Shown in pieces: positions 51,701 to 63,595 of a stretch of DNA of 64,000 nucleotides. Source of the stretch: Micromussa lordhowensis. Lineage: Eukaryota; Cnidaria; Anthozoa; Scleractinia; Lobophylliidae. The notes under the pieces were generated by a model, which made no database searches, was not told where the DNA came from, and saw only the letters and a list, made by a program, of their open reading frames with translations. The position numbers and the translations under genes are program-made. The DNA is taken from positions 15,242,530-15,306,529 of the forward strand of contig OZ026601.1 of the NCBI GenBank assembly GCA_964020085.1. Direction: 5' to 3'. Position 1 is the stretch's first letter, and each line of letters starts with the position of its first letter.

Positions 51701-54700
51701 TTGAGAACCTTCAACGGTAAAATGTTCCCATTAGTAACACTGTAAACATAATTTACGGTAACATTCTGAAAGCAACACCCACTGCTACTTGCATATTAAG
51801 CAGCCCTTGCTTTTTTATCACTATTTCTTTTTCTTGTTTTTTTTTTTACTATTTCTGGTGAGTCAGCATCATCAAGCAGGCCTTGAGATGTAACCCACTG
51901 GGGAAGTGAAAATGTGCCGCAGATTCCTTTAGAACACATGATCTGAAGAGTCTTGGATGGGCCCAACTCTTGGTGGCTTTGCAGGTCAAAATGAAATCAG
52001 TGCTTTCAATAAGATTTGAGGTAGGTACCTACTTTGGAACAGCACCTGCTGGAGTAATATGAGAAGCCCAGGATATTTTTTCTCGGGATAATTTTTAAAA
52101 GTTAAAGGGGCTACGTCACGGTATTTTGAGTTATTTCTACCATCAACAAAACTACCTCTAAATTCAAGGAAACCCGAAAATAATACTTTACAAAGATAGA
52201 AAAACACTAAAGAGATAATAATAAACCATAAAGGAACAAGGATGGTTAAGGATGGAGAAGATTGACACGGATTACAAAGAACAAAATTGAAAAATTTAGG
52301 CTAAATTTTTCAAACCGTTTAACCGTTGCACAGCTCCTTTAAATACCCGCCAACTTTCAACAGAATACCCGCTGGAGCTACATGTAGGGCGGGTGCCGGG
52401 TCCTATTGAAAGCACTGTGAAATTCAGGTTAACATAAAATTCCTTTGTCTCTCAACCCTCATTATACATGGATCATGAATAATATTAGGGTTAGAAGAAA
52501 AAGGAAATTGAGAATCAAACTAGGTTGGAATCATTTTAACCTGAATTTCACTTTGACCTGCAATAGCTACATGTACACCACTGTGATTGGTAGCTAAAAC
52601 ATGCTCCATATACCGGTATGAAGAAATCTACCTACAGATACTGTTTTGAAGAAATCACAATCATCTCATAGTTTTGCTTACGCGAGACAACATTATTACA
52701 CCGTAATGTTGTCCCACTTTTGCCATGCTTGATTGGTTCAAAAATTGACATTGGCATTGCAGCACTGAAATGGTTTGCTCACATACACTTTACTTTACAG
52801 TGACGAATCCCTGCTAATCTTTTACTTCTTGCCATTTTGCACAGTTCAAACAACCTTCACTGTACACTAGTTCATCTCTTTGAACTATTCAATGTAAAAA
52901 GGAGCTTTATGAGGCAATGAAAGACAGGTAACTGATTTTAATCATTCAAAGTAGTCGGTTTGTGAGTCACTGCGCTCACGTGAGATGGTGAACCCGCTTG
53001 TACATTTAATGTACAATGTACAGAAAGTGACCTGCATCTTTCAGACTAATTTCCAGCTAATCTGATTCACAGGTCCCGACACATCAGCTGGGTGCTTAGT
53101 TGGATGCTCTACTTGTGGAAGGTAGGTAATAGGGTAAAGCCTGCAGCACACAAGTCAAAAGGCCCACCAGGCTGATGCTTATCTCTGGTTTCTAAGGAGC
53201 ATGACTTCAGGTGACTAGGCGTATTCCCTGCTGGATGGAATGCTAGTCCATTACAGGGTTACCCCACAGCATTAAATTCATCAGTGCCCATTTATACACC
53301 TGGCTGGAGAGAAGCACTGTGAGGGCAAAGTGCCTTGCTTAAGACCAGAACACAATGTCCCCAGCCTGAGCTTGTACCCAGAGTGCTTGATCCAAAGTTG
53401 AGCACATTAACCATGAGGCCATGTAATACAATGTGATTTGATCTTATTACCTCTTGACACACACGTGTTCACTGTATATAACTACTTATTGATAAAACAC
53501 TTACATTTTTTATGGTGAGACTAGGAAAGAAGCCATTGACTACAACTTGAAGGTGTTGAAAAAGCTTAGAAGAGCGAAATTGATCAAGCAGAACTTTTTT
53601 AGATCCAAGGCCATAGAGAAGGATATTGAATCCATTTCTTAAAATAAAAGTATTAGGTCCAACTGTAAGTACACACACGAATTAGAATAAACTTCAATAT
53701 TTTTATTATTAAAAGTACAACTCTTACTAGCAATAGTTGAAGCTAAGCAGTGTAAAATATAATAGAACTCTACATAATTGAGCAATGCCTTGTACATGTT
53801 AGAGCTACATGTACACACCTTAAATGAAACATCCACTTGTCGAACAGAGCTTGCAGTTTGTGGTATAATTCAAATCTTTCCTCTGGATGGGAACTGGACA
53901 CTTGATTTAACTGAGACAGCAGCTTCTGTGCACCAACAAAACACACATGAACGATAGATATTAGAAAGAATAATAATTATTGTAACATTTGTAAATTAAA
54001 GTGACTGCTGACTAAATGGTTATAATTGTTCTCCTCTAGGAAAGACTGGTCATGCATGAAATGCAAGGTGGCTATATAACTGATTTACTTCAATATGTTC
54101 ACAAACTGCTGTTCATTTAAATTCTTTAAAACCTTTAATAAACACCATGAAAACTTGGTGCTGCCTTAATATCCAGAACAAGGATAAACTTGGAGAAACC
54201 TCTGCTAACATGCGGCGAATTGACAGATCTTTCAACAACTGATCTTGCTGACGAAAAAACTAATCTTTTATAATGCTAGTTGGGTGTCACGGTACTACAG
54301 GTGAGCTTTCACAACACTGCAGAACTTACTAGAAAGATCAAGAAACAAAAATAGTGTACACGGGTAACAAATACACAGGAAAAAGCCTGTATAACTGAAG
54401 ACATGCTTAAAGAAACTTCCAAGAACTAAAATCATAGTACTCTTAAGGCTAATTGAGCATAAAACAGCTTAAAGAAGAAACATGTTACATGTAAAAACAT
54501 GCAAAATTTAATGCAGAAGCGCATGCCTTAAGTGTCCTACATCGCACTCTCATAACTTAACTGCTGTAGCTACAGGCTATAAAGAAATGTTTGCCAGTGT
54601 ACCACCTCAAGAGGAATAAATTAAAGAATCGTACAACACCAACTGCAGCTATAAATCAAGAGCCATACAAAGACTGGCTGATAGATTGACCATCTGACTT

Positions 54701-57700
54701 AGTGACTGCCCAGCCACATGAATGAAGAAAGTTGGTCAGTACTAGTACGTGCCTTAAAGGGACGCTAACACGAGTTACACATGTGCAAGCCTTCAATCCA
54801 GAGTCCAAAACATCTGTCAACGATTTCAATCTCATGTGCAAAATTCAAAATGGTGTCGCCTTGTGTAGACTATGAATGCACCTTGGCCAGTTGAGCTACA
54901 GTGCATCTTTACCACCAAATCATAATTTTATTAAGAATCAACATTCACTTAGCTTTCTACTGATGAATTGAACATAGACTTCTGTGCAGGTATGCTGGAG
55001 AAAGCAAGTTATTTATAAAATAATATATGAAAGATGCATTTGATCAATTTGCAAATTGATGTAAATGTACATTCACCTAGCTTTCAAATGGTGCGATTAA
55101 CTTTGAAATCTGTGAAGATGTAGTGGAGAGAAAAATTTATTTACCCAAGCCAGTTAGCTCTAGTGAATTGATGAACTTGTCTTGATCACACTGTGACACG
55201 ACAGGACAGAAACATAGCACTAGTTATAGATTATTAATTTTTTAAACTGAAAAACTGAAACAGACCTCAAAATAACTTAGTTTTGACAAATCTGCTCTCC
55301 CTTAACTACAAAATAATATATTATGTTAAAAATTTCATCTAAGAACAGATATTTTAGATGATATGAAAAAGCAGTTTTACACATGTGCAGCTCATGTTAC
55401 TATCCCATTGAGCTTACTTGTTGATCCATCCGTGGCATATTTAGTTTTGAGAGAGTGTGATCAGATGTTATACACTTAGAACTTTGCTGTTCAAAGTACT
55501 CTTCCTGTGCCTCCTCTGTCTGAAGAAAAACGGAAATACAATGTAAACAAACTACCCTAAAGACAATCACATTAATGAAAATCACTAAAATTCCAATAAA
55601 ACATTATAAAGTGCAATAGCCCATAGACCTTGTGCAGTATTCTCTCTTGTTTCATTACCAAAGTTCTAACCAACAAGAAGTGTCCAGAGACTAGCTAGTG
55701 AATGTTAACTATTCTTTGATTCTACTTACTACATAGATATTTATAGTATATCATTAATAATTAATTGTAGTTTTGGGTAAGGGATTGGGTAAGGGGTTTT
55801 GGGTAAGGGGTTGGCTTTTTACAGTTTATGGGGTTGGATTAAGTGGGTGAACCTAGTAGGGGACTATGTGTCCTACTGTTCTCTCGCCTGTACAATATAC
55901 AAATCTATAAATAATTAAATAAATAAAATAAATAAATAGACTTCAAGTGAAGACAAGATTCAGACCCAGCTTTACCAAAAACAGTATAAAGTCGTTTTGG
56001 TTTGGCATACTTAGTCCAATATAAGCTGTCACACAATCATTATGTTTCCAAAAATCCTAGCTCTCCATCCATAATAATTTACCTGAGTTGTATAACTTCC
56101 TTTGGTCCTTTTCTTGAGAACTCTGGAGAAACGGCAGAAAAGTACTTGCTTTAGCATCATTTGGCTAGTAGTTGCGAGGGTAGGGGTGGAGATACATGTA
56201 GAGTGACGGAGTTCAACAGAGCAGATAGCACAAAAGTATAAATGTCCTATAAGTGTTAGGATTAAATTTAGCATCATAGAATAGACTGATTCTAGAATAG
56301 AGGGGGTATTGTGAACTCTCACAACACAATTGCAAGGTGGACACCTCCAGAGTCAGCTCTTGAACGCGAGATCAAGAAACCTCTAAAGGTATACGACAAC
56401 CTGAAGTTTACAGTGGCATGCTAAATGTGCTCGAGCTGCTTGACTTTATGTTCAGACAAGTAGAATGAAATAATTTTTAGAAATTAATACCTTGGTGTTG
56501 TTTCATCAGTGGTTACTGATCCACTGTTTGAATCCGAATCCTCTGAATCTGATTCTCTTTCAACACCTACAAAAATACACTTAATGGGGCTCAAGGTCAC
56601 GATATTTGGATTGTGTGTAATAAAGGTACCTGCGGGTTCAGTGTCGATCCATACCCTTGATCGACATACAGATCAATACTCAATTGACATCTCAATTGAT
56701 ACTCGGTCGACACTCTATCAACACTTGATCAACAGTCAGTCGATAGTTGGCCAAGTGTTGACCGACTCATATGCATCGATTGAAAATTAGTCGATTGAGT
56801 GTCAACCAAGGTGTTAATGGAGTGTCAAGAGTTGATCAAGAGTATCGATCAAGGGTATCAATCGACATTCGACCGTGAATGCCTTTAGTACACATGATCT
56901 CAGTATGTTAGATAATTCTGTTTATTTTTGTCAACTTTAAATTCTAAACTTCAAATTGACAGAGCAGCAGTCTTTAATTGGCAAAATCTTGGCCACATAT
57001 CAAAGAAGGATGATGTCTGAGCATTCTAAATTGTCGCTTTATACAAATTGACATACATGTAAACTTCAAAAACATCAGGCGGCCAATGTTTTTCATGTTT
57101 ACACTAATAAGTAATTATAGGTCTGTTTCAATCTTCTCCAGTTTTGCCCATTTATGCCCCTTTTTGGCTTTTCAGTGATTCTTTTGACTTCTTCTCTGTT
57201 TTCAGCCATTATTATGATATTTCAGTTAATTCTATAATCATTTGATAAGAGCTAATACCGTAATATTAAAAATTGCCTAAAACTGTGTGACCTAGCCTCT
57301 TAAACACATCTCACTCAAGTGTGGTTAGCAGTCTTGACCCCGCATCAAGTGGTCTGGGTTCAAGCTGTGGCAGGGGTAATGGTGTTGTGTTCTTGAACAA
57401 GACACTTTACTCTGACTCACAGTCCCTTTCTCCACCCACGTATAAAAATAGGTACCACAGAATTTTCTGCCAAGGGTAACCCTGTGATGGACTAGCATCC
57501 CATCCACGAGGGAGTAGAAATATTCCTAGTCACTGCATGCTACAGAAACTGGGATAAGCTCATGCTGTAAGGACCCCTTGGCCCGATGCAGACTTTACCT
57601 TACTGATCACTCATAAGTGATCATGATACTACTGTATATCACAGCATAATACCACGTACCTAATAGTTTGCTAATGACAGATCATTTTCCAGCCAGTCTT

Positions 57701-60700
57701 ATTTTAGCAATTTTATTACCCATTAAAGGACAACACTCTTGCCAAAACAGGTTTTTAAGATTCTTAATCCTTAAGTTATTCATGTACTCTAAGAATCCAA
57801 AAACCAAAACTTAAAATGCCCCTTGATATAGGAAATAAAATCAGTTATTACTTATAATGCAACCAATCCTTAAGTCATTCATGTACTCTAAGAATCCAAA
57901 AAACCAAAACCTAAAATGCCCCTTGATTATAGGAAATAAAAATAGTTACTTTTAATGCAACCAAAGTCAACTGAGAAATAGAAATTGAATATGTTATACA
58001 TGTAGTATTAGTTCCAATCTCTTAAAGTTTCACAAGTAAAACGTTTATAATGGACATGAAGAAAACTTTATAATATTATTATCATATGTCAGTGTTCAAC
58101 AAGAGACAATTATAATCACACCTTTCAAAAGAACAGCTTTCCGTCTGTGACGTAAAGAATATCCACTATTATTGTTTTCATCTGAGGACACATTTGTTGG
58201 AATTGCCTGTAAAAATAATTATATATATTTAGCCTTGAGTGTTAGCAAATGGGATGGATATACTGTAAAACTCTGCCATTCTTCCAAACTCATTTCTATA
58301 TATCAACTTGGTGACCATATTAAAAAGTCTGGTAACCAATTTACTGACTGACTGACCTTTTGTGCACTCCAAAACCAAACTAATAGTCAGTATAACATTT
58401 TGCAAGGAAAATGGAAGACAAAATGAATTGTTTTTACTTAACTTGATTACTATTTTGACATTACACTAAAGTTACAAAGAAAATAATGAATTAAATTTAA
58501 AAATTTCAATGATGCAGATGGAAGAAACCAGACTTCGCGAGGTGATAGAGAAATTTAACATAAATTAAATGAAATAACTATGAGTATGGTGGAGCAAAGA
58601 GATAATAAACAGTCATTTAGTCATTGTGTTCCACAGGCCTCAATACCGTTCAAGAGATGGATTAATTACTTCATTCCCACGCATACATGTAAACAGAGAA
58701 AGTCTTTTCTCCTGCAATTCAGTTCTCTGCAAAATAATTACTGTAGGTACCTGGTCAACATTTGAAGCTGGGACAATCTCTTTTGTACCTGAAAAGTAAT
58801 TTTCAAATAATCATTAATTTTTATTTTAAATGTTACATCAGGTATCAAGAATGCATTTTCCTGATTTAAAGTGTTGATTAAAATTAAGACATATAACCTG
58901 TGGCCAAATCATGAAGTGATTATCCTGTGGAAAGCCAGGGATGAAATTACAGAATTCAAGGTTCAAATAACAGTCTGTGACATTTCATAGAACAAACATT
59001 CCAATAGAATAGTAGGACAGAAGTAAAAACTCAATCAAAAGGAACTATTATGCATTGCAGAGTTTCACATGATTTGATACTCCTGATAGCTTTAATGATC
59101 AAACGTTGTTTCAATAGTTGGCTACTATTATGTTTTACTATGGCTAGCCCCGCGAGCGGGCAAGATGAATCAAATCCTACACTGTGATTGGCTACCTGAG
59201 CGGGCAAGATGGAGCCATCTTGCCCGCCATATAATAAGTCCTTTATTGATCAAGCTTTTTCTGTCAAGATGGCTTGATATTGGCCTCGTTCTTTTTTTGC
59301 ATGTTTATGGACCTCGACTCCGTCTCAGTCCATAAACACGCAAAAAAAGAACTTAGCCAATATCCAGCCATCTTGACCTCAAACTTGGTCAATAACCCAT
59401 ACATATTACACTACACAATAAACACAAAATAGAGATCATACTTTTGCCTTTCTGTTTGCTTTTTGGAGTCTTTGTCTTCTTGCATGGTGAGGCATTCTGA
59501 ATATAATGAGCTGGTGTTTTGTTGTGAATTGCCGAGGATGCTATATACATGTAGGCAAACAGAAAATTATTTCTGCAGTAAGATTCACAAAATTCATCAA
59601 ACTAAAATGTCTCAAAGCTTCGTAACTTCACTTAGTGATTTATTAAGGGGACCAGTCAGTAAGCAGACAGCCTCGCTTAAGCAGACACAAAGTCTGGTCC
59701 CAAAATTAGTGTCTTAATTGAACCAGTTTTTACATAACATGTATCTTTATAACAAACCCCTATTGAACAGACTATTGAGCACATGTGGACACTAAAAAAA
59801 AATTTCATTTTCATATTAATTAATCTACTGTTATGAACCTCTAGATAGTTATATTGATGAAATTCTCCAAATACAAACTTACTCATTCTAACAAATGTCA
59901 TATACCAAATTGTCTCCAATACAGAATGTGGCGTTAATTTGTTCCCTACACCTTCAGTTAGTGATTAAAAGTGCTGTAAAATTCTGATTTTAACTGCTAC
60001 CATAAACAAGTCTCCAAATATCAGACACAATAACTGATAACTTTCCAAATACAATTACAAACAGTTCTGAACTAGAGATTTTCTTTTACAGTCGATAAGG
60101 TCCTTCTCACCCCCCCCCCCCCCAAAAAAAAAAAGAACAACAACAATAATGATAAGTCCACCAAGAAATTGTGCACAAAGCTCATTAACAGAATTTTACA
60201 ATTAAAAACCGCTTAACCACTACAATGGAGTGTTATAATTTACGCTTACAGGAGAGTAACTTGGCTTTACTAAGTTTTTAAAGACAAGAAGAAACAAAGG
60301 GAAAGCAATAACAGTTAAACATGCTATGGAAATTCCTTATAATACTTTTTTATGGTGATGTTGGAACATCTTTACCGTGGCTTGTCCAAGCTTGATTATC
60401 TGGGACACAGTCTTTAGTACAGTCAGTGAAAACAGAAACAAGAAGGCCATGATGAAGGTGGCAATAATATGACACTACAAATGTTACACCGAACTCTTAT
60501 TAACGTCAAACAAATGGACAGCTTGCTTTCCCGCAGACAAAGTTTATGTATATTGTTCTGTTACTCTGTCAAAGGTCATATTCTTTTTGATTTATTGCAA
60601 ATTACAGATGAATTTCATTGCCAAGAGTTAATTATTATACATGGGGTGTCTGCTTACAAGAGAGCGTATTAAACAAAGAAAAATCGAATTTTCTTTTTCA

Positions 60701-61409
60701 AAAGTGTACGCATCTGCTTATGAGAGGGTGTTGCTTATGGGAATGCTTAAATACAAAGTTTGACTGGGAGGTAAAATGGGAACTTGAAAAAAGTGTCTGT
60801 AAACTTGTAGAGCTGTCCACTTTTTGTAAGAGTCTCTGTTGTCCCTCAACAACAGTCAGTTAATTAACAACTGAGTATGGTGGAGACAATGAAAATGCAA
60901 CTTTTTTGTACAAGGTCACAAAACATAATAAATAAATAAATAAATAAATAAATATTGTTTATTCCTCTCTCTTGCAGATAACTGAATTAACAGGAGGTTA
61001 ATATTAAACTAACAATTATAGTGCAATTATAAAGCAATGTATTAGTTATGCTACTTAAACAGACGGACACATAAATGACGAATATTTAAAAGTAGAAATG
61101 TTCAGTGATCTCTTAGTTCTCATTAAGTTAGTCTCCATTTGAATTCTGTTTTGTTCATAAAATCTGATTGGTTTCTTATTTATATGCTACAATAAGGATT
61201 TTTTTAAATATAAATATTGCATACCCACCAAAAAAGATTGTTATATTACACCCCTACCTCCCCATAATGGTCACCACTTCCTCTGTTATAAAGAGGTTTG
61301 ACTGTAGTATATTATTTACCTGCCTCAGCTAATGCACCACGTCGCTTAGGAGTCTGAAAACCAAACACTGTTGATCCACTCACTGGTGTCTTGCAATCGG
61401 TACCAAGAC
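48679..61409 (-). CDS. ORC2: Origin recognition complex subunit 2 (ORC2), multi-exon, 5' incomplete
   Basis: Fifteen exons, listed separately, give about 455 residues. Together they read like metazoan ORC2: a charged N-terminal part, then EEYFE...LTSD-type and MDQQ motifs, YGLGSK (degenerate AAA+ P-loop), [47 protein letters not shown] and a C-terminal winged-helix with [23 protein letters not shown]2 joins the hexameric ORC that marks replication origins and loads MCM2-7 in the nucleus. Phases agree at every junction except between 61320-61409 (ends phase 1) and 59442-59496 (starts phase 0), where at least one exon is missing. Human ORC2 has ~577 residues, so ~100 N-terminal residues lie in unplaced exons, probably to the right. 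Introns hold SINEs and hairpins. Confidence 0.9.
48824..48942 (-). CDS. ORC2: ORC2 exon, winged-helix
   Basis: Encodes [20 protein letters not shown] and [15 protein letters not shown]. The acceptor CTTCCTGTAG is clear. The donor is AAG|GTCATT, weak. Phase 1 start, phase 0 end. Confidence 0.88.
49786..50019 (-). CDS. ORC2: ORC2 exon, AAA+ lid region
   Basis: 234 nt encoding [37 protein letters not shown] and [11 protein letters not shown]. Acceptor TCTTTTCAG, donor G|GTAAGTC. The longest and most conserved exon. Confidence 0.95.
50513..50594 (-). CDS. ORC2: ORC2 exon
   Basis: 82 nt encoding [18 protein letters not shown]. Acceptor TATTTCAG, donor A|GTGAGT; the split codon A|TT gives Ile at the junction. 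Confidence 0.93.
50799..51024. mobile_element. Hairpin MITE in ORC2 intron
   Basis: Arms of ~80 bp (AATTGCAATAACATTGTCAT through AATTTAAATTTCCAT and the complement) around a ~60 bp centre with a repeated TTCATGTACA. Non-coding. Confidence 0.75.
51123..51184 (-). CDS. ORC2: ORC2 exon
   Basis: 62 nt encoding [19 protein letters not shown], the Walker-B-like strand region. Acceptor TATTTTAG, donor AAG|GTAATT. Confidence 0.9.
51606..51708 (-). CDS. ORC2: ORC2 exon
   Basis: 103 nt encoding [16 protein letters not shown] and [12 protein letters not shown], matching the VLNxITEEVL region. Acceptor CCGTTGAAG, donor T|GTTAGT. The T|GT codon gives Cys. Confidence 0.88.
52418..52554. mobile_element. 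Short hairpin-ended element in ORC2 intron
   Basis: Inverted ends GTGAAATTCAGGTTAA and TTAACCTGAATTTCAC around ~105 bp of non-coding sequence. Confidence 0.6.
53140..53424 (-). mobile_element. Diverged SINE copy in ORC2 intron
   Basis: Minus-strand head GGCCTCATGGTTAATGTGCT, then CAGGCTGGGGACATTGTGTT and TTTGCCCTCACAGTGCTTCT. Same family as 47278 with many substitutions. Confidence 0.75.
53505..53637 (-). CDS. ORC2: ORC2 exon, P-loop-like
   Basis: 133 nt encoding [20 protein letters not shown] and [20 protein letters not shown] replaces a classic Walker A in ORC2. Donor AAT|GTAAGTG. Confidence 0.95.
53819..53925 (-). CDS. ORC2: ORC2 exon
   Basis: 107 nt encoding [20 protein letters not shown] and [10 protein letters not shown]. 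The split codon AG|A joins to the next exon. Acceptor GTGCACAG, donor AG|GTGTGT. Confidence 0.9.
55418..55519 (-). CDS. ORC2: ORC2 exon
   Basis: 102 nt encoding [20 protein letters not shown] and [12 protein letters not shown], matching the EEYFE...LTSDRTLxKL...LDQQ block. Acceptor TTTTTCTTCAG, donor CAA|GTAAGC. Confidence 0.93.
56083..56122 (-). CDS. ORC2: ORC2 exon
   Basis: 40 nt encoding [13 protein letters not shown]. Acceptor TTTCTCCAG, donor CAG|GTAAAT. Phase fits both neighbours. Confidence 0.75.
56491..56566 (-). CDS. ORC2: ORC2 exon, acidic linker
   Basis: 76 nt encoding [20 protein letters not shown]. Acceptor TTTTTGTAG, donor AG|GTATTA. Low-complexity region of the ORC2 N-terminal half. 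Confidence 0.75.
56625..56880. mobile_element. TCGAT-rich foldback in ORC2 intron
   Basis: The left end GTGTCGATCCATACCCTTGA pairs with the right end (reverse complement ATGTCGATTGATACCCTTGA). The interior repeats short TCGA(C/T)-type motifs on both strands. Non-coding. Confidence 0.6.
57311..57602 (+). mobile_element. SINE copy in ORC2 intron
   Basis: Full order is present: head GTGTGGTTAGCAGTCTTGAC, box B GGTCTGGGTTCAAGC, GTTGTGTTCTTGAACAAGAC, CTAGCATCCCATCCACGAGG and the tail GATGCAGACTTTACCTT. Sense-oriented relative to the plus strand, antisense to ORC2. Confidence 0.8.
57768..57963. repeat. Tandem duplication of ~100 bp
   Basis: Two adjacent copies share TTCATGTACTCTAAGAATCC, AAAATGCCCCTTGAT and AATGCAACCAA, differing at a few bases. 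Intronic. Confidence 0.85.
58122..58206 (-). CDS. ORC2: ORC2 exon
   Basis: 85 nt encoding [20 protein letters not shown]. Acceptor TTTTTACAG, donor G|GTGTGA. The S-L-R-x-R-R basic motif is common in ORC2 N-termini. Confidence 0.75.
58751..58788 (-). CDS. ORC2: ORC2 exon
   Basis: 38 nt encoding [12 protein letters not shown]. Acceptor TTACTTTTCAG, donor CAG|GTACCT. Short, supported by phase and strong sites. Confidence 0.65.
59150..59400. repeat. Palindromic CAAGATGG-rich sequence
   Basis: The inverted pair TCAAGATGGCTTGATATTGG and CCAATATCCAGCCATCTTGA, with GTTCTTTTTTTGCATGTTTA and its complement nearer the centre (arms ~59267-59330 and 59335-59378). Two CGAGCGGGCAAGATG units precede it. 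Confidence 0.6.
59442..59496 (-). CDS. ORC2: ORC2 exon
   Basis: 55 nt encoding [18 protein letters not shown], a basic segment. Acceptor ATATTCAG, donor A|GTATGA. It joins the next exon in phase but not the 61320 exon. Confidence 0.65.
60109..60135. repeat. Poly(C)/poly(A) homopolymer
   Basis: A C14 run followed directly by an A12 run. Confidence 0.9.
60929..60955. repeat. (AAAT)n microsatellite
   Basis: About six AAAT units. Confidence 0.8.
61320..61409 (-). CDS. ORC2: ORC2 exon, most N-terminal found
   Basis: 90 nt encoding [19 protein letters not shown]. The acceptor CTTGTTTTGTAG is strong; donor G|GTAAAT. F-x-F-x-TPK-type motifs occur in ORC2 N-terminal halves. It ends phase 1, so an intermediate exon is required. 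A 36 nt spliced-looking segment at 60376-60411 is a candidate, but on its own does not fix the phase. Confidence 0.65.
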
Positions 61410-61692
61410 CTACAAAACAAGCAATGCTCTAAAATATTTTTGACAAGGGTTTTTAATAAATTTATTACATTGTTGTCTTCGATGGTGACTTCCTAGAAGG
61501 GATCAGATCACCAAATATTAAAATTATTTTGTCATCTGGGCTTTAAAGCTCTAACTCAAAATAGGCCATGTTCTGAGCTTTTTTCAGGTTCTATTTATTT
61601 TGCAACTGACTAAGTTGTGTACATAACGGTGACAAACTCTAATAATATCTGCACAACAGGCTAGTTTAAGAGGGGTACTTGTGTGTGGTGTG

Positions 61693-61799
61693 TGGGAGGT
61701 GCAGTGGCCTCATTGTTAGTGGGTTCATCCCCAGATAAAGCGGTACAGGTTAAAACCCTTACCAGAGACATTGTGTTGTGTTCTTGGGCAAGACACTTA
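61693..61799 (+). mobile_element. SINE part 1 (5' head), split copy
   Basis: GGGAGGTGCAGTGGCCTCAT through GTTGTGTTCTTGGGCAAGAC ending ACTTA. It stops exactly where the next SINE part, 1.19 kb on, resumes. Confidence 0.8.
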
Positions 61800-62990
61800 G
61801 CGAGGGTCCTGAAGGGGTAAAATGCAAACTGGGATTGGCCTGTTTTTGACCTGGAAAAATGGGATTTAGGTCAGTGTGACTGGGATTTGGTCACTAGGAA
61901 TGGAAAAAAATGTCAAAAATGGGAATAGGATAAATATTTTGTAACCATAACCAGTTGAGACATCACTCATTTCCTGGGGTCGAAGAACATCAGAACATGT
62001 TTCAAGCACCTTGTTTGTATCAATTTTGAGCTTGTTTATCCAGATCCAGCATGTGCCGGACTGGTCACTATTTCCTGGTATCAAAATGACATCAAATGTG
62101 GAGGCACTCAATCTTAACCTTTCATGCTGAAAATCAGCATGCCATAACACATTTTTAGAGAGACAAATTTACATTGTGTGAATATGCAATGATGTCTGCC
62201 TTGAAGAAGCAGTGAAAAGGAACTTTAAGTGGGCAGAAGGATATTGCACACATCCAAATTCATATTACAAAACTGCTAACATCTGGTACAGTTTCCTTGC
62301 CTTGTATCAAAATTTCAAAGCAAACCTCACAAGAGATAACCAGAAATGAGCACACTCCAATGAGGGCGTATAGGCTAAGATGCATAGTAAATCCATCACA
62401 CAACAAAATGTAAGACTAAATAATACAATGGATAGGGCGGGTACTTTACCTCTGAACTTAATACAAAAAACTGAAACAGTCTTGAAACCAGTCAATTTGA
62501 ATTCACTGTAGAGAGTTCCAAGCGAAAGTAATGAACCTGCTAATTCAAATAAGGAGTCTCCACCAGCTTTATTGTCAGTGACTCTGAGGTAGAGTTTGAC
62601 AGCGCTCTTTAAACAGCACTGAGTATGATGCGTCTGACCAGGCTCGGATGAGGAATGACAGGTAAAAAAAATGCGAAGTACCAGGAACTTGTAACCTAAC
62701 TAATTGCTATAACTTCCCTACTTGCACATTTTAGTACAGTCTATGAGGATCCTATCGTCTTCAGAACATCGTCAAAAATCATCATGAATTTTTGGGTCTT
62801 TGTTAGGTGCTATTTAGAAGCTGCAATTTTGTGGATGCAAAGAGAAAAGAGCTGTTACATATAACACTGAATTATTTTCTGAATTTGGCTTGGGGGAATG
62901 GGATTTAAGCCCTGGGAAGTGGGATCTGGAAAAAATATAGGCTGGGAAATGGGATTGGTACTCCCCCCTCCACCCCCCTTCAGGAGCCTC
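61800..62990. mobile_element. Non-autonomous DNA transposon nested in SINE
   Basis: The ends GAGGGTCCTGAAGGGG (61802 on) and (reverse complement of the right end) GAGGCTCCTGAAGGGG are inverted repeats. TTA occurs on both sides (61797-61799 and 62991-62993), matching the 3 bp duplication of PIF/Harbinger elements. The subterminal sequence repeats TGGGATTT. No transposase frame. Confidence 0.65.
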
Positions 62991-63089
62991 TTAACCTTCA
63001 CAGTACTTCTCTCCACCCAGGTGTATAAATGGGTACTGGTAAACTTAATGCTGAGGGTAACCCTACAATGGGCTGGCATCCCATCCAGG
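62991..63089 (+). mobile_element. SINE part 2 (body), split copy
   Basis: Resumes with CCTTCACAGTACTTCTCTCC and CAGGTGTATAAATGGGTAC, and stops at CATCCCATCCAGG. Confidence 0.8.
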
Positions 63090-63595
63090 AATAATAATAA
63101 TAACAATATAAACACATTTAACCAGGCAAACCCATCAGCAAATGCTATTATCAAGGGGTGCCCTGGACAACTAAAAATAGAATTAAAATAACAATAAAAG
63201 TCCTAAAAACATTACAATATTATGAAGTAAAACCTTTGGGACTAAGATGTCGAGACCATTATGCCTAGTGGAATAGTAATGGGCCATTCCATTTAATATC
63301 CACACTCTCCCTATTGAGGCATTCCTTAAACCCCTCCCCTTCCCAAATAAAGAAAAGAAAGTGAATTTCAACGCCCTTACGTGTACGTACTCAGTAATGT
63401 AAATGTATTCACTTTCTTTTCTTTTTTTTTTGTGAGGGGATACCCTCCCAAAAAATGATATCTGAGGGGAGGGTTTCAAGGAATACCTCAATAGGGGGAG
63501 TGCGGATATTAAATGGAATGGCCCAATGTACAAAGTTTTGACAAAATACTCCATGAAGAGCACTATTGTGGACACATTTAAATGCAAAAGTTAAT
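63090..63595. mobile_element. Second insertion in the SINE, (AAT)n-led
   Basis: About 505 bp between SINE parts 2 and 3. It starts with an (ATA)n tract and contains the complete MITE at 63281-63524. Its own ends are not resolved. Confidence 0.5.
63281..63524. mobile_element. Foldback MITE with GGGCCATTCC ends
   Basis: The arms GGGCCATTCCATTTAATATC and GATATTAAATGGAATGGCCC are exact, and the match extends about 60 bp inward with mismatches. 244 bp, non-coding. Confidence 0.8.

Noticed and set aside
60376..60411. 36 nt spliced-looking segment as an ORC2 exon
   Set aside because: It has an AG acceptor and GTAAAG donor, but does not restore the reading phase between the flanking exons, so it is not annotated as coding.
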